Of a DNA stretch of 64,000 bases, positions 10,836 through 20,990 are shown piece after piece. The notes beneath the pieces were generated by a model that saw only the letters and a program-made list of their open reading frames with translations, was not told the origin of the DNA and ran no database searches. How positions within the stretch are numbered: the stretch's first letter is position 1; each line of letters begins with the position of its first letter. Source of the stretch: Theobroma cacao (taxonomy: Eukaryota > Streptophyta > Magnoliopsida > Malvales > Malvaceae). The DNA lies in contig NC_030856.1 in NCBI RefSeq assembly GCF_000208745.1, forward strand, positions 726,354 through 790,353, given 5' to 3'. The position numbers were made by a program, and so were the translations under genes.

Positions 10836-13800
10836 ATGAACACCACAAAACACTGGCCCAAGAGGGCCTTAATCCTCTCACGTGTCCTATCTCGTGCCTT
10901 CTTCTCCAACACCAGCACCAGCGCTTCCCCTTCGCCGACGTTCCCTCTAAAGCACGTGACCAGATCCAACTTCGACTCGGCCCTCGTTGAGCTCCGTTCG
11001 CACGTGCGAGCAGCCGACTTCGTGGCCATCGACTTGGAAATGACGGGGGTCACCAGCGCGCCATGGCGGGAATCGTTCGAGTTTGACCGGTTCGATATTC
11101 GGTATCTAAAAGTCAAAGATTCCGCCGAGAAATTCGCTGTTATTCAGTTCGGTGTTTGCCCTTTTCGTTGGGACTCGCTTAAGCAATCGTTCATTGCTCA
11201 CCCGTTAGTCTTCTCTTCCCAACTCATATGATTCTGTTTTATCAAGCTCTTTCTATACATATTGTTAATGCCATTTCAGGGTGAAAAGAACGGTCATTTC
11301 TTGTTATTATAGAGAAAAAATGGTATTTTATGATTGATTTTAGCTTAATTTGAGCTGTTTTAAGTGTTTGATTGACGATAAAATAAAAGAGAAGGAAAAA
11401 AACGAAGGCAATTTGAGCGCTTTGTAGAGAACTATGTATGGCAAAGTTAACAAAGAACAGGGGAGAGCAAAAAGAACAAGAAAAGACAGGACTTTGGTGT
11501 AAATTCACTGTAATTGCTATGAGGAAAGCAAGTAGGATCACTGCTTCGTTCCCCTTTAATCTGCAAAATTTAATCTTTGAATGATGTCTCTAACTTTGGT
11601 GTAAATTCACCGTAATTGGTATGAGGAAAGGGTGTAGGATCATTGCTTGGTTCCCCTTTAATCTGCAAAATTGAATCTTTGAATGATGTCTCTTATTAAT
11701 GGATTCGACCGTTTAATAATCCTTGACAGGCACAATTTCTTTGTATTTCCTCGTCAAGAGATTCCACTTGATGGGCCATCTAATGAATTCCTCTGCCAGA
11801 CGACGTCAATGGATTTTTTGGCTAAATACCAGTTTGATTTCAATGCCTGCATACATGAAGGTATTTTATGTATCTTTCATGTCCCAATTTGTCATTGATA
11901 CCTTTAATGCTTGATGTACAGTTTCTGTAGCTGTGTTTTCTAAGTTGTCCTTACTTTGAGAATTCACATCTCAGGAGTATCTTACTTATCCAGAGGACAA
12001 GAAGATGAGGCCCGAAGACGATTAAAATCACTTTATAAAGAGCAGTTAACGAATTCATCACATAATTTAAGAGAGACTATGGATGTACCCTTGGTCAGAG
12101 TGGCAGATGTTCTCTTCACTGAAAGAATGAAGAAAAGATTGAGTGAATGGCGTGATGAGTTGTTACAGAATAGGAGTAGAGGGCCTCAAGATCAAGGGGC
12201 TTCAAATGACTTGAATCAACAATTTCAAACAGTTTTCTTTAAGATGCGTCCTGCTCTTAGTTTGAATGGATTCACTTCTCATCAACTCAGTCTGATACGA
12301 ATGGTAAATGTTGTTGCATCTCTCTCTGGTTCTGTTTGTAATGTCTTCTCATTTTATTGATCTTCTACATTCAGCTTCTTCATTGTGACCCTCATTTGGA
12401 AACATTCTTGAAGACCATTTCCTTCTTGTATCATCAACATATGGTGTTAACAAGAATTATCTTTTAAATGGCTTTATCATGTCTTTGCTGAGGACATCAG
12501 ATTTAATCTGGGAAACTGACCCTGCAGGTCACAAGGAAGCATTTCAAAGATCTTGTTTATGTTCGTTTCAATGGTGAAAGTTCTTCACAAGAATTCGTGG
12601 TTTTTACAGATTCAGAGAGTGATAAGGACAGACTTGTGGTAAGACACATCACATCTGTGAGGAAGATCTGTCAATTAGTTCCATATATTAGATGATGAAT
12701 ATTCAACTGTTTCTTTTATACAAAACATAGGAAACACTAGTTCATATTTATATGTTGGAGGGATTTCTAAAATGTAGAAGTTAGAATTGTAGATTCTATT
12801 CTGTTTGTTTCCTTCTAGAGGTAGAATGGATTTATCTTTAGCCTGGTAATGCTTTCTGAAAATTTAATTTCACAAGTGGAGCAAATAGTTAAGTGAAAAA
12901 AAATAAAAACGTAGAGTTTCAAGGGATGGATGTTTGTATGATGTCATCTTATGCAGAAACCTGATGGTGCTGAAATTAGGTAATGAGACTAAGTATGAAG
13001 CTGACAGCTGCATTTGGTGTGGCATCATTTTCATTTTGTGATGACTCTACTCTTGTGCCCTGATTTTCTGTAGGAGGAGGTGAAGAATGAGCATTACAGA
13101 AGGGCAGAAACGATGATCCATGCTGCAGTGGGGTTCCGTCATGTGATTGATCTACTTTCCTCGGAAAATAAGTTGATTGTTGGTCACAATTGCATCCTGG
13201 GTATGCATACTAGTCTCAGTTAGATGAAGATGTCACATTAGCTTAATAGATTACTGAAATGCTTTTATTGTGGTGATACAGATATTGCCCACATACACAG
13301 CAAATTCCTAGGTCCTCTTCCTTTAACTGCTGAAGAATTTGTCTCCTGTGTTAACAAGTACTTCCCAAATATCATTGACACCAAAATACTATTGAATGCT
13401 GACAACATACTACAGCAACGGATGAAGAAATCAAGCACATCATTGTCCTCAGCTTTTTCCTTATTATGCCCAGAAATTGCTCATGGGTTTGAAAGTAAAG
13501 TTCAGTCTTCTCAGCCATGTGTTAAAGTTGAGGTCCATGTGGATGAAATGAGGTTTGCCTTCCCTTTCCTAACTTACTCTCTATAATATATTAGTTAAAA
13601 GCCCTTGATTCATTTTACCATAGTAGCTGGCACTTCCCTCTCTATCCTTCGCCTTTCTCTCCCCCGTCAAAATCTGGCTAGTTTTTCAATCGAATCATAT
13701 AGCTTAATGTTAACTTATTTTCGCAAATTTACTTGAGGGATCTCATTACCCTATATCATTTTTAAGACTAATTAACTAAACACAGCCACGTCATAATGAA

Positions 13801-14743
13801 TGTTAACATTTATAATGAATCAATAATGCTACTCTTGCTGCCTCTCCCAAGTTGAGGAGCCATCTGGAGGTCCTTTTACACTGAGACTATAACTTGCAGG
13901 TCCCCTGATTGGAACTCTGGAGCCAAGCATGAGGCTGGCTACGATGCTTTTATGACAGGCTGTGTGTTTGCTCAGGTCTGTAGTCATCTAGGCATTGATT
14001 TTCAACTTTATTCAACTTCTGAAAATCTGGTCCAGAATGAAAAGCTCCAGAAGCACATGAACCTTCTATATCTGAGTTGGATTAATGGAGATGTTATTGA
14101 TCTAAGGACAGGTAGCAGGACTGCAGAATTTTTGGGTTCTAATATCCTCAGAAAGCGGTTTCCACGGATTTTATATGAGAACATTGTTTTAATCTGGGGA
14201 TTCCCATCTAAACTGAAACCAAGCGTGATAAGAGAGTGCATCTGCAAAACCCTTGGCCCTACTTCTGTTATTTCCATCTACCGAATGGATCAAACTGCAG
14301 TGTTTGTTCAGTTCAGCAAGGCAGAATTGGTCTCAGACTTTCTGATTTTGAAGGAAAGCCTAGAACGAAGTGATGATGCGATTTCCGTTCTGCATCCTCT
14401 TTCACAACTTTTGGAAGGTGGAAATACTCGTGCTGCTAGTTATGAAACATATAAAGATATCTGCGAATCACCTGTCTCAGAATTGTTGTTCGCAGATCAA
14501 GCAGAGGCTGTAGGTATCAAATGGAAGACCAAATTGTTGCCGTCGGATGTAGTGGAGAGCCAAGAGGATAATCATTTCCATTTAGAAAATGCACTGGATC
14601 ATACTCCAGAGACAGTTGAAAAATCCAAGATAAGAAAGACAGAGGATGTAGTAAACGATTCATCAAATAAGCAGTTGACATGCGATGAGATCATCGATAC
14701 TCTTCTTAAAGTCGAAAAGATTAGAAGAACCTCTAATTTGTAA
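10836..14743 (+). CDS. Poly(A)-specific ribonuclease PARN-like (DEDD 3'-5' exonuclease)
   Basis: Deadenylase of the CAF1/PARN family. Seven exons in phase give 726 residues: 10836-11203, 11730-11860, 11975-12303, 12528-12638, 13074-13200, 13282-13552, 13900-14743 (TAA). Catalytic DEDDh residues are visible: D66 and E68 in AIDLEMTG, the Asp of NIIDTK in exon 6, and the His/Asp of KHEAGYDAFMTG in exon 7. The N-terminus (MNTTKHWPKRALILSRVLSR) is basic and hydroxylated with no acidic residue in the first 45, compatible with a mitochondrial presequence. Arabidopsis PARN (AHG2) is known to act on mitochondrial poly(A), but location here is inferred. The start is chosen because it follows the duplicated 5'UTR and gives this presequence. 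It most resembles the PARN-like class (At3g25430 type). Confidence 0.93.
11491..11694. repeat. 102-base tandem duplication in PARN intron 1
   Basis: ACTTTGGTGTAAATTC begins at 11491 and again at 11593, and the following ~100 bases are nearly identical, ending TTTGAATGATGTCTC. Lies wholly in intron 1. Confidence 0.9.
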
Positions 14744-15218
14744 CTCAAGGCTTAAATTAAAGGCCATTTTTGGAGCTCTTTTTCCTCTTACTTTATCGCG
14801 TAATCTGTATCACATTGAGATTTTTGTATACAAATGATAGGATTACTGAGTACAATGATAAAATTTAGAAGTGTAAGATCACATTTTGATGGCAATTTTT
14901 TAGCCATCTTCTGTACATGAACAATTTGTCCATGAAATAAAATTTATATATTCTTGACATTGGATTCTGATTGCCCATGTACTGACTCATCCTTTCTTTG
15001 TTTTCAAGCTTGCTCAACAGATATATATGAATCCAAGGGGAAGAAAGGCTAAAGAAAGCAGAAGAATGGCAACAAATCAGAGTACATAGCAACCAAACCA
15101 TGACAGAAAGAGTCATCAAACAACAGAAAGCACAAAATAGTTTTAAGAATATCTAATAAAACAAACCATGGAGGTAAGGAATGAAACCAAATAAACAGCT
15201 TCTAAACTAGACAGTATA
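14744..15218. other. Convergent 3' flanks of PARN and the ENODL gene
   Basis: AT-rich DNA between two convergent stop codons; expected to hold both 3'UTRs and polyadenylation sites. No further coding signal seen. Confidence 0.5.
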
Positions 15219-15909
15219 CTACATTAGCAAATACATAATAACCAACATGCCCCCAAGGGCAGTCATGAAGTAGGATGCAACCGTCAGCTTGATGGTAGAA
15301 TTCTGAGGTGGCGGCCCCCAAAATGAGTCCCAACCACCCCCATCGTGATCAGATCCATCATCCCCATTAGGTGAAGGTGCAGGCTGAGGAGAACTGATTG
15401 CAGGGTGCACCATCACCCGAACGATCAGTTTCTGACCAGCTTTGCAGTGACCGCGCTCCCCACTGATGAAGTAGAAGAACCCGTATCTATCAAACTGGAA
15501 AACAGTGTCCCCATCTTCGAACTTAAAGATTGGATTTGACACACTGCATTTGGTGTAGCTTGTCTTGTTCACCACCAGCACTGAGTCGTTGTTGTACTTG
15601 AAATCTAATGACAGACAAGCAAAACATAAGTGACAAAACCAGTAATTAATCTGTTTCTGCTGCAAAAATGTACTGTTTTTGTAGACAAAAGTATAGTGTA
15701 AACTTACGAAGAGAATCCCCAACATGAAACCTGTTCCTGGTAGCCCATTCATTATAGGTTTCAGACTCATTCCCAGTTGGTTTTCTCCACCCTCTCTCTC
15801 CACCAACCTTGAACTCAAAAGAAGTAGCAGCAACCATGACCACGAAGACCAAAACCAGAGAAAACAAAGCACTGTTTTTGCAGAGTTTTGGAAGAGAAAA
15901 AGAACCCAT
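15219..15909 (-). CDS. Early nodulin-like protein (phytocyanin domain, GPI-anchored)
   Basis: Plant cell-surface phytocyanin of the ENODL class. Two exons, 15909-15708 and 15604-15219, give 195 residues; the single intron at 15605-15707 splits the codon in GDSLHF, the usual site in this family. Parts in order: signal peptide (about 1-30), plastocyanin-like domain (about 31-130), a Pro/Ser/Asp-rich linker, and a hydrophobic C-terminal tail (TVASYFMTALGG...) suiting GPI attachment. The two domain cysteines are present (TKC and GHC). The first copper-ligand His of true cyanins, expected in the H-V position, is Ser here (NDSVLVV), so the protein probably does not bind copper, as known for ENODLs. 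Apoplast/plasma membrane location follows from the signals. Confidence 0.92.
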
Positions 15910-16557
15910 TTTTTTCCTTTCCTGAAAGCCTCAAAAATCTCTCGAAACTCAGCTACTAAACTGAAAACAAACTCTGGGTTTTCAAGTTATAAGGAAAGCA
16001 AAGTGGCCTGGCAGTTAAGTTAGTTACCTTTCTTCGCGTGGGGTTGATTAGTGGGGTTGGACAGTTAAAGCCCTGATAGTCCCCCACGTTGTTTGACCTC
16101 GTCTTTCACACTTGGTTATGCCCTGGTGTCCAGCTCAGTGGATCCCATTCTAGTCGATTCAACGGCTGTGATCGTAGCCAAATCATGTAGATCATGCTGG
16201 TTAATTAGCTCAGAAGTAGACATGTTCATAGCAATTCTTGAGTAGATGATAATCAGAAGATTCACCATTTCCGTTCTTTCACTTAACAGGAAATAATGTT
16301 GAATGAAGATGGTGAAATCCTGAGACTTCCCATGTGAGAGTGCACTGCTGGAAGTTAATAGTATTGTCAGAATTTCCAGGGAAATTCCCTGTTAGAGATT
16401 GTATTGTGCCAGACTACAAATATATGACCAAGTATATATATATATATATATATATGATTTAGGTGAATTCAGTACCAGTAGGTTAACGAATATTGACAAT
16501 TTGACAAGCTTTCTAAAATAAGGAATACTGTCCAAGAAATGCCTTCACAACCTTTTT
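15910..16557. other. ENODL upstream region
   Basis: Probable ENODL promoter (minus strand) followed by spacer with a (TA)n microsatellite near 16433-16455. No gene seen. Confidence 0.4.
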
Positions 16558-17075
16558 AGGTATAATATACAAATAAACTCCTAAACTATTTAAAAAAATT
16601 CGAACGAACATTTATACTTTTATTACGTTTAAACAAATCTTTAAATTTTTATTTTGAATCAAATAAATTTTTATATTTTTATTTTGAGTCAAATAAATCC
16701 TTATAACTAATGATTAATTTAATGAAAATGATATTTGTTATTTTATATAACATGATGTTGACGTCGAATACTAAATATCATAATCGATCATGATATGTCA
16801 ACATGTCATATTATAATCATGATATACTAATTTGGCATGATAACATAATCATATGACAGTTTTCACCTCCTCATTAATATTATGTTGTACCATGTCGATA
16901 TAAAATGAAAAGTATCATTTTTACCAATGATAATTAATCAATCATTTATCATAAAGATTTGTTTAATTTAAAATAAAAATATAAATACTTAATCGAACGT
17001 AATAAAAAAATAAAAATTTATTTGAATATTTTGAGTAGTTTAAGGGATTATTTGAATATTATATATATTTTTATA
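16558..17075. mobile_element. Fold-back MITE with ~180-base terminal inverted repeats
   Basis: The left arm (AAATAAACTCCTAAACTATTT, then TTATTACGTT, AAACAAATCTTTA, and TAATGATTAATT) is matched in reverse complement by the right arm (AATAATCCCTTAAACTACT, TTATTACGTTCGATTAAG, AACAAATCTTTATGATAA). The centre holds CATGATGTTGACGTC-like sequence. There is no coding capacity, and exact ends and target site duplication are uncertain. A related element lies at 57160-57515. Confidence 0.75.
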
Positions 17076-17739
17076 TTTTTTTGCATAATTTTAATAGTAA
17101 ACCCTATAACATATTTTGAGTTATTTTTATTATTATTTATCATAATATAATTATTTTACTCGTGACATGTAACATATGATTTGAAGAACCGACATAATAA
17201 TAAAAGGTGTTTTAACGCATATGATCGCGTCATCAATTATCACGCGATCACGGTAAATGGCATGCATGCATTTGATGCCTTGTCATGTAAAAAACAAATC
17301 AATAAATGGGGTTATCATAGATGCCTTGCCGTGCATGCATGCCACGTGTCACAATCTCAAAGACCAGATATTGTCCACAGATCAGAAGTTCTTAACCCTC
17401 CAAGCACGCGTGATGCAACCCTTCCTCACGTGCATACCACCTGCTATAGCCGGTCACAATCTCTCCAAAATTGGTTGTGAGATTTTATTGCTTACAAAGC
17501 CTTCTTTTTCATATTTCCAAACAAAGAAAATTCCAAAAAATAAAATAAAAATAAAAATAGAGATTCTTGGTAAAACCCATAATAAATGTGACAGTGAAAC
17601 TCTGGTTCTCTGTTAGAAACTGCCAAATAAAATTGAATTAAAAAAAATTAAACGTTAGGGTTTTGTTTGGGGGACCACTTAACAGCCAGTAGCCGGTCAT
17701 AGCCATGCATTACTGGTTTTATTCGGTGATAAAAGCTAG

Positions 17740-18590
17740 TATAAAGAAAGGCTTGCTTTGCCTAAGTGTTCATGGCATTGTGGGTTTTAGAGTTACAAAC
17801 TCTTACGTTACTTTTCTCTTCTCTTTGTTTCTTGTTTCTTCTGTTCTTTTTGGCAAGAAAACATGCTTTCAAAGGGAATGAGCGAAGGGTTTCGATGGTT
17901 TTTTTGATATGCCTTAACCTAAGAACCCCATGAAAAGCTGTTATAAGTCGTAACATATGTTTACTTAGAGTTCAAAGAAGTGGAGAAGAACTTGCAGCAA
18001 AGGGTTTTTCAGGTGAGTATCTGTGGTTATATCTGTGTTACAAGCAATTTGTTACTCTGGGTATTCATGTGTTAGCATGCATTTTCTTTCTTTCTGGGAA
18101 AAGGGTTTGAAATATTTTGGTTTCCATGAAGTTAAAATGCCTCAGACAGACATGTTTTTACATTGTAGTTAATAGTTTTCTGCAAGGAAGATGTCTATGT
18201 TTCATGATAAATGGGTTTGCATGCATGCATACATGCATGTATATTCTCTTGATCACTTCCAATATAGCTAATGCTAGTATTTTTCTCTTATTTCGGTTTA
18301 GATTCTGGTGATGATGATGATTTTCATGTGACAGAAGGTGAAATCCATGCATGGATGGTGTGTGGAAGAGAGAAGAGATGGGGAAGATCATGACCATGTT
18401 GACAGAAGAGAGAGAGCACAACCCGGCATCAGCTAAAGAAAGTCTTTGCTTTTGTTGGGAGTGTGCTTTCTCTTCTTCTGTCACCATCATCTTTTCACCC
18501 CCTCTCTCAAATATTCCTAGTATCATGATGCCCTTTCACATCAATAAGCTCTGCAGTAAATTTTTCCTTGACCCTGTGATCTCTTAATAT
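17740..18590 (+). ncRNA. Putative MIR156 primary transcript
   Basis: A TATAAAG at 17740-17746 could direct initiation near 17775. A consensus donor (CAG/GTGAGT at 18013) and an acceptor (GACAG at 18330-18334) suggest that the precursor is spliced before the hairpin. Ends and splicing are inferred from signals only; the short frames inside it are not thought to be coding. Confidence 0.45.
18378..18500 (+). ncRNA. MIR156: MIR156-family microRNA precursor hairpin
   Basis: The mature strand at 18399-18419 begins TTGACAGAAGA and ends GAGAGCAC, the miR156/157 signature. Its partner on the other arm is about 18465-18486 (GCTTTCTCTTCTTCTGTCA). Pairing the arms by hand gives a continuous duplex over the mature miRNA with one single-base bulge and one G-U pair; the lower stem continues with GAAGAT / ATCTTTTC. 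The loop is about 45 bases. miR156 is known to repress SPL transcription factors and thereby the juvenile-to-adult transition. Its position next to LecRK-S.7 matches Arabidopsis MIR156h as I recall it. Confidence 0.93.
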
Positions 18591-20990
18591 TCTGTTAAGT
18601 AAAGTTTTTTACTGCTCTTAAAACTGATCAGAGAATGAACAATTAAAAGGTGATGGATCTTAGAATGTTTCAATATAGTCTTATGATCCTTCTTTGTATC
18701 TTTGTTGATATGTTCTTTTATGATCATCCGGTCAATAACAAGACAAATGATAGATCAATCCCCGACAGAAGCCTAGAAAGATACGGGAATGGGGGTTCAT
18801 AGCTTTTTGAGATGCTTAATTTGATGATATAAACCATTGTTTTTGCTCTTATAACTATGTTCTACTACCTAGGAAGTCCAATTATGCTGATGCCTCTGTG
18901 ACAGAAAAAAATGTTATCTTCCTTGTTTTACTAGTATTTCAGAATTTATATTCTTCTGATATATGAATCTTTTGCTGAGTTACAATGATACTGACAGATG
19001 ATCACAGATGCAAAATGTCCTTTGCACATAACCAGTTTAAAGAGAAAAGGAAAATTTGTTTAATGATATATAATTGATGATCAAAGATATATAGAAAAAT
19101 TAAATTAACATAGTGTAGGGTGAGAAAGTTTGTGACTTGTGAGTGCTCCACCTTGACCAGAATATAGGAAGATTGACAGAATATGTGATGGTTTGGAATA
19201 GCTTTACACCACTGGTGAAGAATCTCAGATTTATCTTTCTACGAAGAAAGCCTATTTGGCTATTTGTATAGGTGTCATGCAGACCCAGAAGCATATTGGA
19301 ACCTTTACTCTTAAATAAACAATCCAGAATTTGGAAACTTTCCTTTTCTCTACACTCGTTGAATTGTTTGTAACACATTGGATCAGCAATATTCTTTGCA
19401 CTATCATTGACAGATATTCTTTATATTAAAGGAAGAAAAGGATGGTAGATGCATACCCCATGATGTAATTTGTTTAAGCATGACATTGAATGATATTCTG
19501 AACACCTTTCCTATTTGTTTCTGCTGATGGTTTTATGTGATGAGGGATCAGATGGGACAACAATGATGACCGCAAGCGATTAGTAAAAACGAAATGGAAG
19601 TCTACAAAGATCAGTTCAGTAGAGAATTAAGGATGATCCAGCAACTTGTGGACAATAAGATTCAAAAGCATGAATCAGTCCAAGTTAATAATATGGAAGA
19701 TGAATGCAGGGGGGTTGAAATGGAAGGAAAACTGAAACATGGATCCAAGGGCTGAGAGTTTTCACTTGTCATGTGGGAAACCTGGAACTGCCTTAACTTT
19801 AGCAGCTGAGAACTATTCAGGAAGCAACTATGAAACTTGAATATGATAAGAGTTTGGACTCAAATGTGGTCCCCCTGTTGCCCTGCTTGTAAAATCTTTT
19901 TCTTTTTGGCATGGTCTTGCCCTTTCCTCACATCAAACAGAAGAGCTGATACTTTGAAACTCTTTAGGAGAACTTTTATGTAAAAGGGGTAACTAGAGTG
20001 TATTGGGTTAATTTATTAAATTAGAATTTCTTTGTAATTTGCACATTGATATCTGCTTTTTTGCAGGCCCTTTTGCTTAGTTTGAATGCACTTTCATGGA
20101 CATGATAAATAATGAAGAGAAGGCACTGGCAAAGCAATCTAAAAATAGCAGTTTAAAGCCTTCAAGGAAAATGATCTGTCTGGTGTTGGCATGCTCTTGG
20201 CAGTTTGATATTCTCGTAGATTCAAAGAGGATGGTGATGTTTGATGATTTACTGTGCTACATATGCTTGTTGCAGGTTGTGCCACATTTTTTCTTTTCTT
20301 TTGTTTTCCCAAGTATACAGTTAAACCATCCTTTAAAAATTGCAGTGGACAAGAGAGAAGGTAAATGCCAAGCACCCCCGAAGGGGAGGCCGGCAGGGTG
20401 GCCGACAGCGATGAGGGCATGAATGGTCATGTAGGAGGATCTGGAAAGCTTACAATCATGGACATTACACACCCTATCAAGGCCATGTGACAATGAAAAA
20501 CTGAAAAAAAATCTAAGCAATCATATGAACTACTTAAGCCCAAAGAAAGATCAGGGCCTCTCTTGCAATGTGACTGTGAAAGGAGTTCAAGCTTTAATAT
20601 CATTAAAAACTAGAGAAAACACTTCATTTCTTTGTTGGTTTTGTGTACATTAGGAGCAAGAATCTGAATCCAACTCGACCGGAAATGTTGCAGTTGCCAA
20701 GCTGGGAAAGAAACTAATCAGATGAACTAGCAATGGCCAGATCAGAGCAAAGGGCATTTTTAAAACTTTGGGAGGAATATATCTTCAGATTACAGCAGAG
20801 ACCACATAGTTCAATACAGTACTTTTGAACTCAGACTAAATGAACTCCTAGTCTCTAATTAGCAAACTAAAGCAAAGTAGTTAACACTTTAACGATGATA
20901 TAGAAAACCAATGAAAGAATCAAACAATTAATGAATTTTGCATCTGAGAAAATGAAACCTGACTCTAGGATCAGCTTTGAATTCCCACAC
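18591..20990. other. Spacer between MIR156 and LecRK
   Basis: Mostly AT-rich with no recognisable gene. Holds one small open frame (19594-19755) listed separately. It includes the 3' side of the MIR156 transcript unit and the 3'UTR of the kinase. Confidence 0.4.
19594..19755 (+). CDS. Small hypothetical ORF, 53 codons
   Basis: ATG-initiated frame MEVYKDQFSRELRMIQQLVDN..., ending TGA at 19753-19755. It is charged with heptad-like hydrophobic spacing at the N-terminus. No family recognised. It lies downstream of the MIR156 hairpin and could equally be a chance frame in a long noncoding transcript. Confidence 0.15.
   Translation: MEVYKDQFSRELRMIQQLVDNKIQKHESVQVNNMEDECRGVEMEGKLKHGSKG

Larger units (their letters stand above)
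7386..10915. repeat. Tandem segmental duplication, copy 2
   Basis: Counterpart of 3596-7380. It carries the longer-lived IWS1-like copy and continues without a break into the complete PARN gene, so the right-hand end of copy 2 is probably the ancestral locus. Private changes include an internal repeat of about 117 bases at 8410-8640 and an (AT)n tract at 9961-9994. Confidence 0.88.

Noticed and set aside
20371..20420. GC-rich patch with short hairpins, considered as a tRNA or structured RNA
   Set aside because: No cloverleaf, anticodon or A/B box pattern could be drawn.
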